Of a DNA stretch of 64,000 nucleotides, positions 52,721 to 62,412 are shown one piece after another. The stretch is from positions 41,001 through 105,000 of the forward strand of contig CAUYUJ010018574.1 of NCBI GenBank assembly GCA_963575745.1, read 5' to 3'. Each line of letters begins with the position of its first letter. Positions within the stretch are counted from its first letter, which is position 1. Both the position numbers and the translations under genes were made by a program. The stretch is from Prorocentrum cordatum. Its lineage: Eukaryota; Sar; Dinophyceae; Prorocentrales; Prorocentraceae. The notes beneath the pieces are model-generated. The model worked only from the letters and a program-made list of their open reading frames with translations, was not told the DNA's origin and made no database searches.

Positions 52721-54739
52721 CTATTTCCTGGCACCTCTCACGCGCATCGCGCCCCCCGAAGGGATGGGGGAAGGGGGGGGGGGGTCGACTCCGCAAACCG
52801 CCAACCCTCCGAGACGCTCCAAGACGCTCCAAGACGCTCCAAGGCGTTCTAGAACGCAACCCGAGAGCTTCGCGTGAGCTTCTGGACGAAGCTCGCGCGA
52901 AGGCCTTGGGGGCGCGTTCAGAAGCCGCCGAAGGGGCCGAGAGGAGAGGAAGGAGGGGCGAGCAAGAAGATGAAGAGCTGGGCAGGGAGGCGCAGGGAGG
53001 AAATAAGAAGCACACGAAGAGGAGAAGGAGGAGACAACGCCCGACGATTGGCGTTCATCGCCCGAATGGGGCCGGCGGGGATCCGCGCAGCATGATCGAT
53101 TCGAGGCCGCCTCGCCCGAGCTGATGTCAACGCGCGTCTCGTCGACGTCCGAGGGCACCAGGGTAAAACAGTCGACGCCGAGCCTATACAAACACCTTCG
53201 ATACAAAGTGCGACGGAAGTTTGGAATGACATGCGTCCACGTGCTCTCTCCAGGTATCGGATCAGCTGTGCCAAACATGGAATCAACTGCTGCGCGCAAA
53301 GCCTTGTCCACAGCGACGGCGTGGCTAGAACAGCATGGAGACTGCGACTCGGGATCCCAACAATGATGAATCATCTTGCCATTCAAATCGCCATTGAACA
53401 TCTCGATTGCACACTGTAAGTCCATGTACTGTTGAGAAAACTTCCCGTTCTTACGACGATGCCCAGACGAGCTCATGGAAAACAACACCTCGCACACCGT
53501 CTGCAAGGTCAGGCACGATGTTGCATCTGGAGGTGGCCCGACAACCCGACGCAACTTGCCTACAGCCTTCTCAAGGTATGTGGTCATCTTGATGTAAGTG
53601 CCCTGCAAACGGTAGAGCTTCGAAATACAATATTGCATCATCGTGTGTGCCTTGAGTGCCTTCAATTGGATCTTCGTCCGATGATGCGCATGCACATTGC
53701 AGGTTTCAACGAAGATGAACAGACATTGCGTCTCGGGCCTCTTGAGATACACCGTCTCATAGATCCAGCACAGCCTCTTAAGGAACAGCAGGTTCCCAGA
53801 TCCCCGATCACACATCGGCATGAACGTCATGAAACTGACAGTGCTCAGGAACTTCGAAAGGGCCTCGAAATCGTCGTACGAATGCAGATCCGATATGCTA
53901 TCGAAGATGGCTGGCTGCAAAGCGTTTGCCGACGTCCCCTCAACAACGCGAGCTCTATGAATGAACTGCTCTTGCCAGTGGTGCTCACATTGGCCAGCTT
54001 TCAGCATGATCGAATACACCCCTCGTTGGACCAACGTCTGGTGATGAACTGCTTTGGTGCGTTTCCGAGCGTTCCGAAAAGAAGATATCGACCGAAAGTG
54101 CAGCTGTACTTCATCCCACATGTGCGCATGACTGATATGAATCATCTTGTCATCACCAGCTGACTGCAAACACAACTCAGAACGCCGACAAAGATCAAAG
54201 AGACCATCTTCCTGCCGCTGTTCAATGATACTACACGCAACCTCAAGAACTCGAACGGCCTTGACCCCAAGAGACGGACACTGATGCAGTGGGAGGTGTA
54301 CTCCGCGAGCAATGAGAGTGAAGTCCTCTGGGCGCAGCCTGTCTAACTTCCGACGTCCAATGGCGGCAACTTTCTCGCGGCCGATCAGCTTTGCGGCGCC
54401 AGGCAGCATCACGGTCACCTGCTCGATCGTGCTCTTGAGCGCGTCGCGCTCCTCTCGAGCAAGATCCCTCTGGGCCTCCAAGCGCCCCGCACTCCTCGCA
54501 GTGCGAGCTCGGAGGGCACGAGCCTGGCTGGCGGTCAAGCCGCCAACGGCGACTGGCGCAGCCTCGACCGCGATGGCGGGCCGAGCAGCGGCCACTGGCT
54601 CGGCGGCCACCAGCGCATCGCCGTCCAGCTCGATCTGCAGCCCCTCTGCAGCGAGCTCCCGCGGCGCCGCGGCTGCGGCCGAGGGACCCGAGGCGGGCAG
54701 CCCCAGGTCCTCGAGGTCAACCTGGTTGACCTTGCTCAT
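52721..54739 (-). CDS. DinoSL-tagged 672-aa protein with transposase-like motif
   Basis: Intact frame from the ATG at 54739-54737, directly behind two spliced-leader relics. Residues 1-120: Ala-rich, then a basic coiled coil (ARTARSAGRLEAQRDLAREE). Residues ~130-540 are globular and Cys/His-rich. D311, S314 and N316 in MCDRGSGN, followed by C347 and H350 in TCNVHAHH, resemble the Asp-x-x-Ser-x-Asn ... Cys-x-x-His pattern around the second catalytic Asp of hAT-type transposases. A clear third acidic residue was not identified, so the link is a hypothesis. The last ~120 residues (Ser/Pro/Arg-rich, including GACGCTCCAA repeats) look like read-through into non-coding DNA; the real C-terminus may be near residue 550 with an intron after it. 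It heads a three-frame minus-strand cluster. Confidence 0.7.
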   Translation of the reverse strand: MSKVNQVDLEDLGLPASGPSAAAAAPRELAAEGLQIELDGDALVAAEPVAAARPAIAVEAAPVAVGGLTASQARALRARTARSAGRLEAQRDLAREERDALKSTIEQVTVMLPGAAKLIGREKVAAIGRRKLDRLRPEDFTLIARGVHLPLHQCPSLGVKAVRVLEVACSIIEQRQEDGLFDLCRRSELCLQSAGDDKMIHISHAHMWDEVQLHFRSISSFRNARKRTKAVHHQTLVQRGVYSIMLKAGQCEHHWQEQFIHRARVVEGTSANALQPAIFDSISDLHSYDDFEALSKFLSTVSFMTFMPMCDRGSGNLLFLKRLCWIYETVYLKRPETQCLFIFVETCNVHAHHRTKIQLKALKAHTMMQYCISKLYRLQGTYIKMTTYLEKAVGKLRRVVGPPPDATSCLTLQTVCEVLFSMSSSGHRRKNGKFSQQYMDLQCAIEMFNGDLNGKMIHHCWDPESQSPCCSSHAVAVDKALRAAVDSMFGTADPIPGESTWTHVIPNFRRTLYRRCLYRLGVDCFTLVPSDVDETRVDISSGEAASNRSCCADPRRPHSGDERQSSGVVSSFSSSCASYFLPAPPCPALHLLARPSFLSSRPLRRLLNAPPRPSRELRPEAHAKLSGCVLERLGASWSVLERLGGLAVCGVDPPPPSPIPSGGAMRVRGARK

Positions 54740-54770
54740 GCCAAAATGGCTTGAGCCAAACAGGCTGCGG
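54740..54770 (-). promoter_or_regulatory. Double relic of the dinoflagellate spliced leader
   Basis: On the minus strand, 54770-54750 matches the 21-nt core of DinoSL at 18 positions (CCGCAGCC, TGTTTGGC, TCAAG). It is followed at once by CCATTTTGGC (54749-54740), an exact copy of the internal part of DinoSL, and then by the ATG. A full leader followed by a leader lacking its first six bases is the signature of an mRNA trans-spliced, reverse-transcribed, inserted and trans-spliced again at the AG inside the old leader. The downstream gene is therefore probably a processed retrocopy, and the DNA dinoflagellate. Confidence 0.85.
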
Positions 54771-55865
54771 GCCCACTCGGCGATGGCAAAATCAAGTCGT
54801 GGGCATGGTCGAGTAGACGGAACGAGGTCAAACGGGGTCGGTTCGATTAGGGCGACCCCTCACACAGATCGTGCAAACGTGGCGACGCTTTCCCTTGCCC
54901 CTCACTCTCTTCCGCAACTACTCTTCCTCTTGAAACTGAGAAGTCGACACCACAAGAAACCATAACGCGGGGCGACGTAAAAAGGCCTGGCAACACCACG
55001 ACGACGCATATGACTACGAGGCCTGGACCGTGAAAGACGCAAACTACATGCAATATCTAACATCGTGGCGAAGCGTCAGACTCAAGAAAAAAGAGGCGAA
55101 CGAAAACGGAGGCCGTTTGAAGCGACCCCCCCGTCCCATAGATAGCGTTGTTTGTTTACAAGATGTCTCTGGATTGGGGTCGACATATCACAAACCATGG
55201 TCCGCTGCCCACAGACGTGGGTTCAAAGTTTGATCGGCATTTCTGTTGTGCTTTCTCTCCTGCCCTCCCGCATCCCTCCCCCGTCGTCTTCGTCTTTCCT
55301 CGCGCACCATCATCTCACCCACTTGCAAAATGGGCCTTGCATCCACCTCTTTTCTTTTCCCCTATCATCCGTTACCGCCCCCCATCATTTTTGTTTGTTC
55401 CTGTTATACCCCCCCATCCATCCTCCTCAATGGCCTTTCTCTTGTCTAACGTTCCATGTTTTCGGTTCGTTACTCATGTTTTCCGAGTGTTAAAACGATT
55501 GGTGTCCTATTGCTGATGTTTCTTGATGTACAAATGGGGACTGAATGACACCCCCTGCTTGATACGTCCCCACAAACGGCAGGCGGCAAATGTGTTACCA
55601 ATGCTATTGTATCTACTGTCAACAATGATGGTTGTACCACCCGTTGGGGCGAATCGTGATTCACGGGTTGTCTATGAATACGCCCACCCTTAGCGGAATC
55701 GAGAGCATGCATATTGCCTTCTGCATTACACGTGGGGCGCAAAGGTTTTCTTTGGTCTTACATGGTTTTCACGGGGGTCGCGTTGACGGACCAAGTGTTA
55801 GAACCGAGTTGATGGACCCCTGGGTGTCCCAAAGATAGAACAGGCTCATCTCTGACCCCCAGGGC
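54771..55865. other. Upstream flank of the gene cluster; no supported gene
   Basis: Short frames only. 55230-55450 is pyrimidine-rich (CTCCCGCATCCCTCCCCC). No promoter motif can be defended. Confidence 0.45.
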
Positions 55866-55869
55866 TACC

Positions 55870-56118
55870 CAAAGCCTGAGGCTGAAGCAGGCTGAGGCTG
55901 AGGCAGAGGCAGGCTGAGGCTGAGGTTGAGGCAGGCTGATGCTGAGGCAGGCTGATGCTGAGGCTGAGGCTGATGCAGGCTGAGGCTGAGGCAGGCTGAG
56001 GCTGAGGCCGAGGCTGAAGGCAGACTGATGCTGGGGCTGAAGCAGGCTGAGGCTGAGGCTGAGGCAGGCTGAGGCTGAGGCAGGCTGAGGCTGAGGCTGA
56101 GGCAGGCTGAGGCTGAGG
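55870..56118 (+). repeat. GGCTGA hexamer array, second locus
   Basis: Same hexamer and the same compound variant (GAGGCCGAGGCTGAAGGCAG then ACTGATGCTGGGG) as the 32798-34062 array, 22 kb away. It ends in a short GACTGCGACTGCCG-type run. Confidence 0.9.
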
Positions 56119-56370
56119 TTGTGACTGCGACTGCCGTTGCCACTGCGACTGTCATCGCGAATGCGACTACGACTGCGAGAACAGCAGAATTCTACAACTG
56201 GATTCTCATCTGAATCGTACGGGGACTGCTTCCAGATATGCTCCTACACAACGCTGTTAGGTTGCTTTGCCCGGATATTTTTATGGGGAGGGGGAAATGC
56301 TTTCGAGCTTCCCGATGGGATGGGGTGTGCCGAAATGGACCCAAATCCGCCGGTTGTGAGACGTGAGTCA
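56119..56370. other. Spacer, no supported gene
   Basis: GACTGCGACTGC words to 56180, then unique sequence with GGGGAGGGGG near 56285. Nothing recognised. Confidence 0.4.
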
Positions 56371-56800
56371 AAATAGATCCCATACGGTCTGTATGGGGCC
56401 CGAGACAGACCATACGGCCTGTATGGGACCCGATACAAATCCCATACCTGTATGGGATCCGAAACAAGCCCCACAAGGCCTGTATGGGATCCGATACAAT
56501 TCCCACACGGCCTGTATGGGGCCCGATGCAAACTCCATGCGGCCTTCTTGGAATCCGGTACACATCAAATACGGCCAATATGGGATGCGATACAGATCTC
56601 ATACGGCCTGTACGGGATCCGATACAGATCCCCCACGATTTGTATGGGATCCCACGCGGATCCCATACGGCCTGTATGGGATCCGACCATGCGGCCTGTA
56701 TGGGGCCCGATACAAATCCAATGCGGATCCTATACAGATCCGGAACGGCTTGTACAAAATCCAAGGCGGCCTGTGAAGGATCCTATACAGATCCGATACG
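56371..56800. repeat. Tandem palindromic repeat CCCATAC-GGCCT-GTATGGG
   Basis: About 12 units of roughly 33-36 bp. Each centres on a 19-bp hairpin (7-bp arms, 5-nt loop) joined by GATCCGATACAAAT-type linkers. Some units vary on one arm only (CCACAAGGCCTGTATGG) and others on both. Confidence 0.9.
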
Positions 56801-57277
56801 GACTGCCGAAAAAACAATGGGGCACCCAGCGAAAGGCGCACGAGGCGCGCAATGGGGGGGGGGGGGGGGGGGCGCAACACGCGCACGGGAGGGCGCAACT
56901 CGCGGGGGGGAGGCCGCAACCCAACCACGCCCGCGCTCGAGCGTAGCGCGGTTGCGTTGCGCCCCCCCTGGCGCAACGCAACTGGGCCCCACGAAACGCT
57001 CTCGACAACAACAACAGCAACAACAACAACAGCAGCAGGAACAGCAAACGCATCCAAATAATAACGAACGTCGGCGACACAACAAAACGCCATTATGATA
57101 TGGTGAAACTACATGTACACACACATATATATATATACATATATATATAATATGTATATATAAAAATATGTTTACAGAGAAGCGAGACATAATAGGGGAA
57201 ACCAAGTGGAGAGAGAGAGAGAGAGATGGCGGTCGAGAAAATCAGGACGGTATAGAAAAATGATGAAAACATATATA
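56801..57277. other. Simple-sequence mosaic: poly-G, CAA, TA and GA tracts
   Basis: Poly-G 56855-56872, CAACAA 57005-57035, (TA)n 57125-57160, (GA)n 57211-57226. GCGCAAC words recur at 56873-56990. No gene. Confidence 0.8.
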
Positions 57278-57703
57278 CTTCCCAGCTGCCGGGGCGATGT
57301 TTTTTTTCTATGGGGCGGGCGCGGGAGGGCGAGGCCACGGCAAGTCCAGAGAAGCTGGGGCTGACAGCTGCTGCCGGCGAAAGCCGCACGCCTTCAAAGC
57401 CACTGCCCAGAGCCACCTGGCAACACCGCGCAATCGAGAGAGGGCATGGGGGGAGCGGGAGGGGAGGCTTGAGCGAGATGGCCACGATAGCACATCAAGT
57501 TCGGCAACTTCGCCGTGGGACGCAGCATCAACTTTCGAAAAGAAACAGCAACTTCAACTTCCCAGCAGCCAGTGCGATGTCTTTTTCTATGGGGCGAGCG
57601 CGGGAGGGCGAGGCCGCGGCGAGTCCAGAGAAGCTGAAGCTGACAGCTGCTGCCGGCGAAGGCCGCGCGTCTTCAAAGTCACTGCCCAGAGCCACCCGCG
57701 CCC
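57278..57703. repeat. Two direct copies of a 145-bp sequence, about 281 bp apart
   Basis: Copy 1 at about 57278-57420, copy 2 at about 57559-57703. Shared words include ACTTCCCAGC, TTTTCTATGGGGCG, GCGGGAGGGCGAGGCC, TCCAGAGAAGCTG, TGACAGCTGCTGCCGGCGAA and CACTGCCCAGAGCCACC. About 90% alike by eye. Unit 1 of a two-unit tandem, or retained copies of a non-coding element. Confidence 0.8.
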
Positions 57704-57931
57704 CGCAGCGCAGACCTGGCCACGACAGGTGGCCGAAAACGACTTGCGCACGTTTGTTCTGATGCCGTACATTGACCATTCAGAAACGCAGGAGAAACCG
57801 TGCGTCACCCCTGAAACGCTTCAAACGCATTGTTTTTTGCCACATTCTGCGGCAGCGAGAAGGCGAACTTCCGCCAGCATGGGAGACACCAACCACCCCA
57901 GGGAGACAAACGTCATACAAAAGTGCTGCGT

Positions 57932-58720
57932 CTAGCGAGGCAGAGGAGATGACGCACGTGAAAGCAATGCGCGTTTAGCAGCACGCGCGTTGGCCGAAAT
58001 CAGCGACGTGCGTAGAACAGGGTTCACCATCCATTCCCCTCTGACAGCATTGGCCAAGTGCGTCGCGACAGAGGCAGCGGCGCGAGCAAACTGAGGCGAG
58101 CACGCCGCAGCAAGTTCTGCACGGCGAGCTGGCGCACCCCTGTCCCGACCTGGGAGGACGAGGCGAGGCAGGCCAGACAACGAGCAGATGCCGCTCTCAC
58201 CAGAGCACGATTTACACGAGTTGGCAAAAGTACGGTCACGGACGTGGGCATCTTGAAAGGCGTTCGAACTGGCATAGATCCACATTGTGGATTCTGCAAG
58301 AAACGTGAAAGAGAAGCTGCACCATGTCAGGCGCATGCCAGAGAAGCGAGCCCCGCGGGTTCTGCAAAAAGACAAGGGGGCCAATCTGAATGCATAGCCG
58401 GATGAGCCGGCAGGAAAAATGGAACGAGCGGCTGCCTGGGCGGAGGCGCTGCAAACGGGCTCCCGACAAGCCAGGTTTGCCCATCGGTAAAAGCCTGACC
58501 GAGCCGCATGCCGACCGCGGCTTCGCCCAGCAGCCAGCCTCGGAACACAGACTCGGCGGTGGAGTCGAGGTGGTCCTCGGCAGCCCCACGCGACGCCCAG
58601 ATCCAGGCAACCGCCGCCCAGGTCGCGGACGCGCTGCGAGACGCGGCCCCGCCCAGCGAACAGCCCCAAGAAAATGCAACTCCTCCACTTGTCGGCGCCC
58701 GCGCAGCAACGACGATATCC
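57932..58720 (-). pseudogene. Methyltransferase-like C-terminal module of the YR retroelement
   Basis: After the recombinase the frame reads WRSCIFLGLFAGRGRVSQRV, where Leu-Phe-Ala-Gly-x-Gly resembles the SAM-binding motif I of cytosine methyltransferases. An overlapping frame gives VFRGWLLGEAAVGMRLGQAF, and later comes LAESTMWIYASSNAFQDAHV, where an Glu-Asn-Pro-type motif would sit (here Ala-Glu-Ser). The end reads GICSLSGLPRLVLPGRD and QFARAAASVATHLANAVRGE. Frame changes and lost residues make it non-functional. The match is by pattern and position. Confidence 0.45.
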
Positions 58721-58819
58721 CCGCCGCAGGTGCAGCCTCGCGCCTGCCAGCGGCGCGGTCGGCGTCGGCGGGCTCGCCTGGCCGCGGGGGCAGCGGGCCC
58801 TCCCTGCAGGCAGGGCGCG

Positions 58820-59855
58820 ATGGCTGCCGGCAGCAGGGCGGCGACCAGCGGCAGCCCCTGGCCGCCCCGGGGCGCCCAGGAAGTCGTGCTCCACGACCTC
58901 CCCAAACAGCAGAACGTCGGGCTCCACCCTGGCCGCCCCCCGCAGAAGGCGCGTCTCCTTGCCGCGCCGGCGCAGGGCAGCCTTCGCGGCCCATCGGCCC
59001 CGCCGCGCCACCTGCTCCGGGGCCCCGGCGCCCGACGGCAGGTCCTCGCCAGCCCCCCCGCGGCGAGGGGGGCGCAGGCGCGGCCGCAGATGCATCGGGC
59101 CCAGGGCGTGACAGGCGCCCACGCAGAGCTGAGCAATCGACGCAGGCTGGAAGCCCCAGAGCGGGCCATCCCTCGTCACTACCCCCAGCGCCTCCAGGGC
59201 GGGCCCCAACCAGGACGCATGGCCCAGGAGCGCGCTCTCGTCCCCGAGGTTGGTCTTCCCAGGAAGCTGGAGGTCGGAGTCGTGCAGCAGCAGCCCCCAG
59301 GGGGTCGGCGCCTTGCTGGGGCGGGCCACCAGCGGCGCCAAGTGGCGGCCCGCGGGCTGGGAGGCCTCCTGCGGACGGAGGTGGGCCGCGAACGACATCA
59401 TCGCGAACAGGCCCATGCGCGGCTGCCCCCAGGCCGCCAGCGCCCCCGCAATGGCGAAGGCGGCGCGGCGAGGAAGCGGCAGCCGCATCCGCGCGGGCGC
59501 CCGCCTGCGCCAGCCCACCGCGCACCGCGTGGCCCGCGGCAGCGCCTGAGCCGCCCTCTTGCCCAGGGCCGGCGCGCAACGTGCCGGCGCCGCCAGCGGC
59601 GCCGAGCGCTCGTCGGGCTGGAGGGAGGCCCGGGAGTGCACTTGACAGAGGCGCTCCGCGCCCGGCCTGACCGCCGTCCGCTCCAGTGCCGACAGGCCGC
59701 CCGAGGCCCCCCGCGCCGCCGCCACCCGGCGCGCCGCAGCGGCCCCCCGCCGGCGGTCGGCCTCGCGACGGGAGGCCGGGGCCCCCGCCGTCGGCCCCCG
59801 CCCCGGCGATCGAGGGCGAGGCTGGCGGGCGCCGGCACGGCCCAGTGAACCAGCC
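58820..59855 (-). pseudogene. Tyrosine recombinase domain, catalytic Tyr lost
   Basis: The frame has GLFAMMSFAAHLRPQEASQP, giving the first catalytic Arg in its usual setting (Leu-Arg-Pro-x-Glu), then after about 110 residues LRPPRRGGAGEDL and PEQVARRGRWAAKAALRRRG then Lys. In active enzymes the box is His-x-x-Arg-His/Lys and the last element reads Arg-Tyr-Glu-Lys. Here His is Pro/Arg and the Tyr position is Arg (near 58968). It would have integrated the element by strand exchange. Strongly GC-rich, with Ala/Arg/Gly codons from compositional drift. Confidence 0.65.
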
Positions 59856-59859
59856 AAGA

Positions 59860-60101
59860 CGGCCACGAGACAGGGAGTCGGCGGGGTGGAACTCGCCGCG
59901 CGCCCAACGGACGTGAATAACACGATTAAAAAGTGCCCAACAGCAGAGCTTCCTCAGAGCACGCCGTAGATGAATGGATGCAGCTCTACCTCTGCAACCC
60001 AGGGCCACAGGCATGTTGCCTACGAATAACAAGACATGATTCCCGAAAGCGGCTTTGGACTTCAGAATGCGCTCGGTCCCCACGATGCGCGCGCCCCCCA
60101 C
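59860..60101 (-). pseudogene. RNase H domain of the YR retroelement
   Basis: The frame reads LFVGNMPVALGCRGRAASIH, then LRRALRKLCCWALFNRVIHV and RWARGEFHPADSLSRG. The last (59914-59862) is the closing motif of retroelement RNase H (Pro-Ala-Asp-x-x-Ser-Arg), and the first holds the Asn in place of the usual Asp-Asn/Ser core. It lies between RT and recombinase. It continues in frame into low-complexity sequence, so a frameshift follows near 59850. Confidence 0.65.
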
Positions 60102-60410
60102 CCAGGGCCAAGATGTCGTCGGGCACGACGACCCGCGACGCGATGACTGGTGCCCCGCGGGGCCCCTCGAAGAACTCCCGGTGGACCTCCATGAACTTCC
60201 CCGGGCTTACCCTGATGAACGACTCAAGCCTCTCGACGCCCAGGCCGCGATGTGGAAGATGGCAAAGGCGGGGTCAAGAAGGCTCTCTGTCTGCCTTCTC
60301 CGCGCCCGCCACGCGATACCGCCGCCTCTCGCACTGACGGCCGCGCAGCGCCGCGACGTCCGGCTGCGCGGCCCGCGCGGCGACGCCGACTCCGAACTCG
60401 GAGGCTTCGA

Positions 60411-61736
60411 TCACCCCGGCGACGTCATGCACGGGAACGCGGCGGTCAGCACGCACAGCAGCTCGCCCCGAATCAGGCAGGCCCAAGTCACGTGGCCCAT
60501 CAGGACCTCCAGCATCTTGCTCGAACATCGGCCGCGGAGCAGCGCCGTGTCCAGCGCTGCCGTGAGCCGCCACGGGTTGCGTCGCTGGATCGACAGCCGA
60601 CGGCCCTGCCTGAACTCGTGCCCCACCAAGATGGCATCGGTGGAGGCCTCTAACTCCTCGTGGACCGTCAGCCCCCAGCCCCGCAGCACGGCGGACACTC
60701 CATCGCGACATCGCGCGACCATCGCCGGGCCGTGGCCACGCTCGCGCGGCCGTCCTCGACGATCTGGGAGTCCGAGAAACCCGCCACCGCTATCGCCCGC
60801 ACGGTGACAGCCTGGCAGAAATGCATCGCCCACGACCACCCCATGGGCAGGATGGCGAGGCACGGGGCCAGGCTCGCGCCGGCGGGGATGGGCCTGCCGC
60901 CCAGCTCGGCGACGCCAGCAAGGATGGACGTCAGCGTCGGCAGGGCGAGGTAGTCCTCCAGGCCCGACATGGACCGCAGGCGGTAGAAGTCATCATCCAG
61001 GCCCCTGCTCGCCACGCACAGCGGCACGCCGCCCGACTCTACAGCCGAGACCGCGGCCGCCCGTCGGCGAGCGAGCGGGAGGCGCCGGGTGAAAGATGGC
61101 GCTCGCGCAGCGCGCGTCGAAGACGAGGCGCTACTTCCCAGACATCCCCCAAACGAAAAAGACACCAATCATGTGCTTTGAAGTGGGGACCACCTTGAAA
61201 CGCAGCACCCCGCACTGATGAAGCCGCCGAACAAACTCGCCGTGCAAAACCGGGTCCCGAGCCAACCGAGAGTCGACGAAGGGTCCGCGAGGGCATGAAT
61301 GTCGGGCCCCGAACAGCGCCTCGTCGGGCGCCTCGAGCAAGGTATCCTGGGCGAGGCAGCCCAGGTCGGTCGGGCAGGGCCCCGCCCCGGGCCAGGAGAC
61401 CAGCCCCTTGGGGTACGGGACCCGGGCACCGTCGTCGTCGGAGTAGACGGTGGGGCCGCTGAGAAGCTCGCGAAGGGCTTCTTCGCAAAAACCTTGGTCG
61501 CTCGGCATCGCGCCCATGCCGAGGTAGCAGTCCTCTGAAAACTCGATGCTGGCCCGCTGCCCCTGGTTGTCCGGCGCCGAAGGAGGTTCGCCAGAGTGGC
61601 CGCGCAGGCTGTTGAGCGCGTCTATCCCATCGTCGGCCCAGTCCAGAAGCACATCAGCACGGCGACGCCGCTGGCGCACTGCTCGGCAGGAGCGGCGGTC
61701 GGCCACGCGCACAGCAAGGCGAACCACGCGAGGCAA
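60411..61736 (-). pseudogene. Reverse transcriptase of the YR retroelement (three frames)
   Basis: Frame 61736-61131: acidic linker, then DPVLHGEFVRRLHQCGVLRF and MIGVFFVWGMSGK, the fingers start (Gly-x-Phe-Phe-Val-x-Lys-type). Frame 61168-60668: LCVASRGLDDDFYRLRSMSG (first catalytic Asp region) and LPMGWSWAMHFCQ (60850-60812), the typical palm helix of this family. Frame 60863-60411: GLTVHEELEASTDAILVGHE and LRGRCSSKMLEVLMGHVTWA, the thumb/connection. The Tyr-x-Asp-Asp box expected between the last two frames is lost at the frameshift. Confidence 0.7.
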
Positions 61737-62346
61737 TGGGAAAATATCCGGGCGACGAGGGTCGCCAGCGGCGGCAGGGTCGCCGCGACAAAAAAGCCTG
61801 GAGCTCGAGCTTCGCCGCAGCGGGTAGCCCCACGTCCCGCTGCGCGCTCCCGTTCACCCCTTTGTCTCGTCCTTATCCTTGTCCTTGCCGCCCTTCTTGT
61901 CCTTGTTGTTGGGGGCCCGGATGTTCTGGTGCTCTTCGCGCGCCTTGCGCCTCTCCTTTGCCACCGCATACTCTTCGGTGAGCTCGCCGCTGACGCAGGC
62001 CAGGAGCTGGGGATGCACGCACACGTTGCCTCGGTTGGCCGAGGTGCCGTAGAAGGTGGGAGTCCAGCGACTCGTCGGCGTTCGTGATGAACCTCTCCCG
62101 CCACCTCTCCTCCTGTACTTGGATGCTGCGGCACACCATATCCGCCGCCACGACGTCTGGGACGTTGAACTGGTCGAAGCAGACCATCTTCTCCAGGTAG
62201 AAGCAGTGCCGCTCGTGCTCCGCGACGCCCGCGTCGGTCCGAGCGAGGCGGCCCTCCGAGCGCCACTTGCCGTGCTGTGGCGTCCGAGGGGGGAGAGACC
62301 GTTGTCCTTGATGAACTGGCACACACACACACAAACACACACACAC

Positions 62347-62412
<66 letters not shown>

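Noticed and set aside
58390-59848. Long plus-strand frames opposite the recombinase
   Set aside because: Ala/Pro/Arg-rich shadows of a GC-rich minus-strand domain; no motif on the plus strand.
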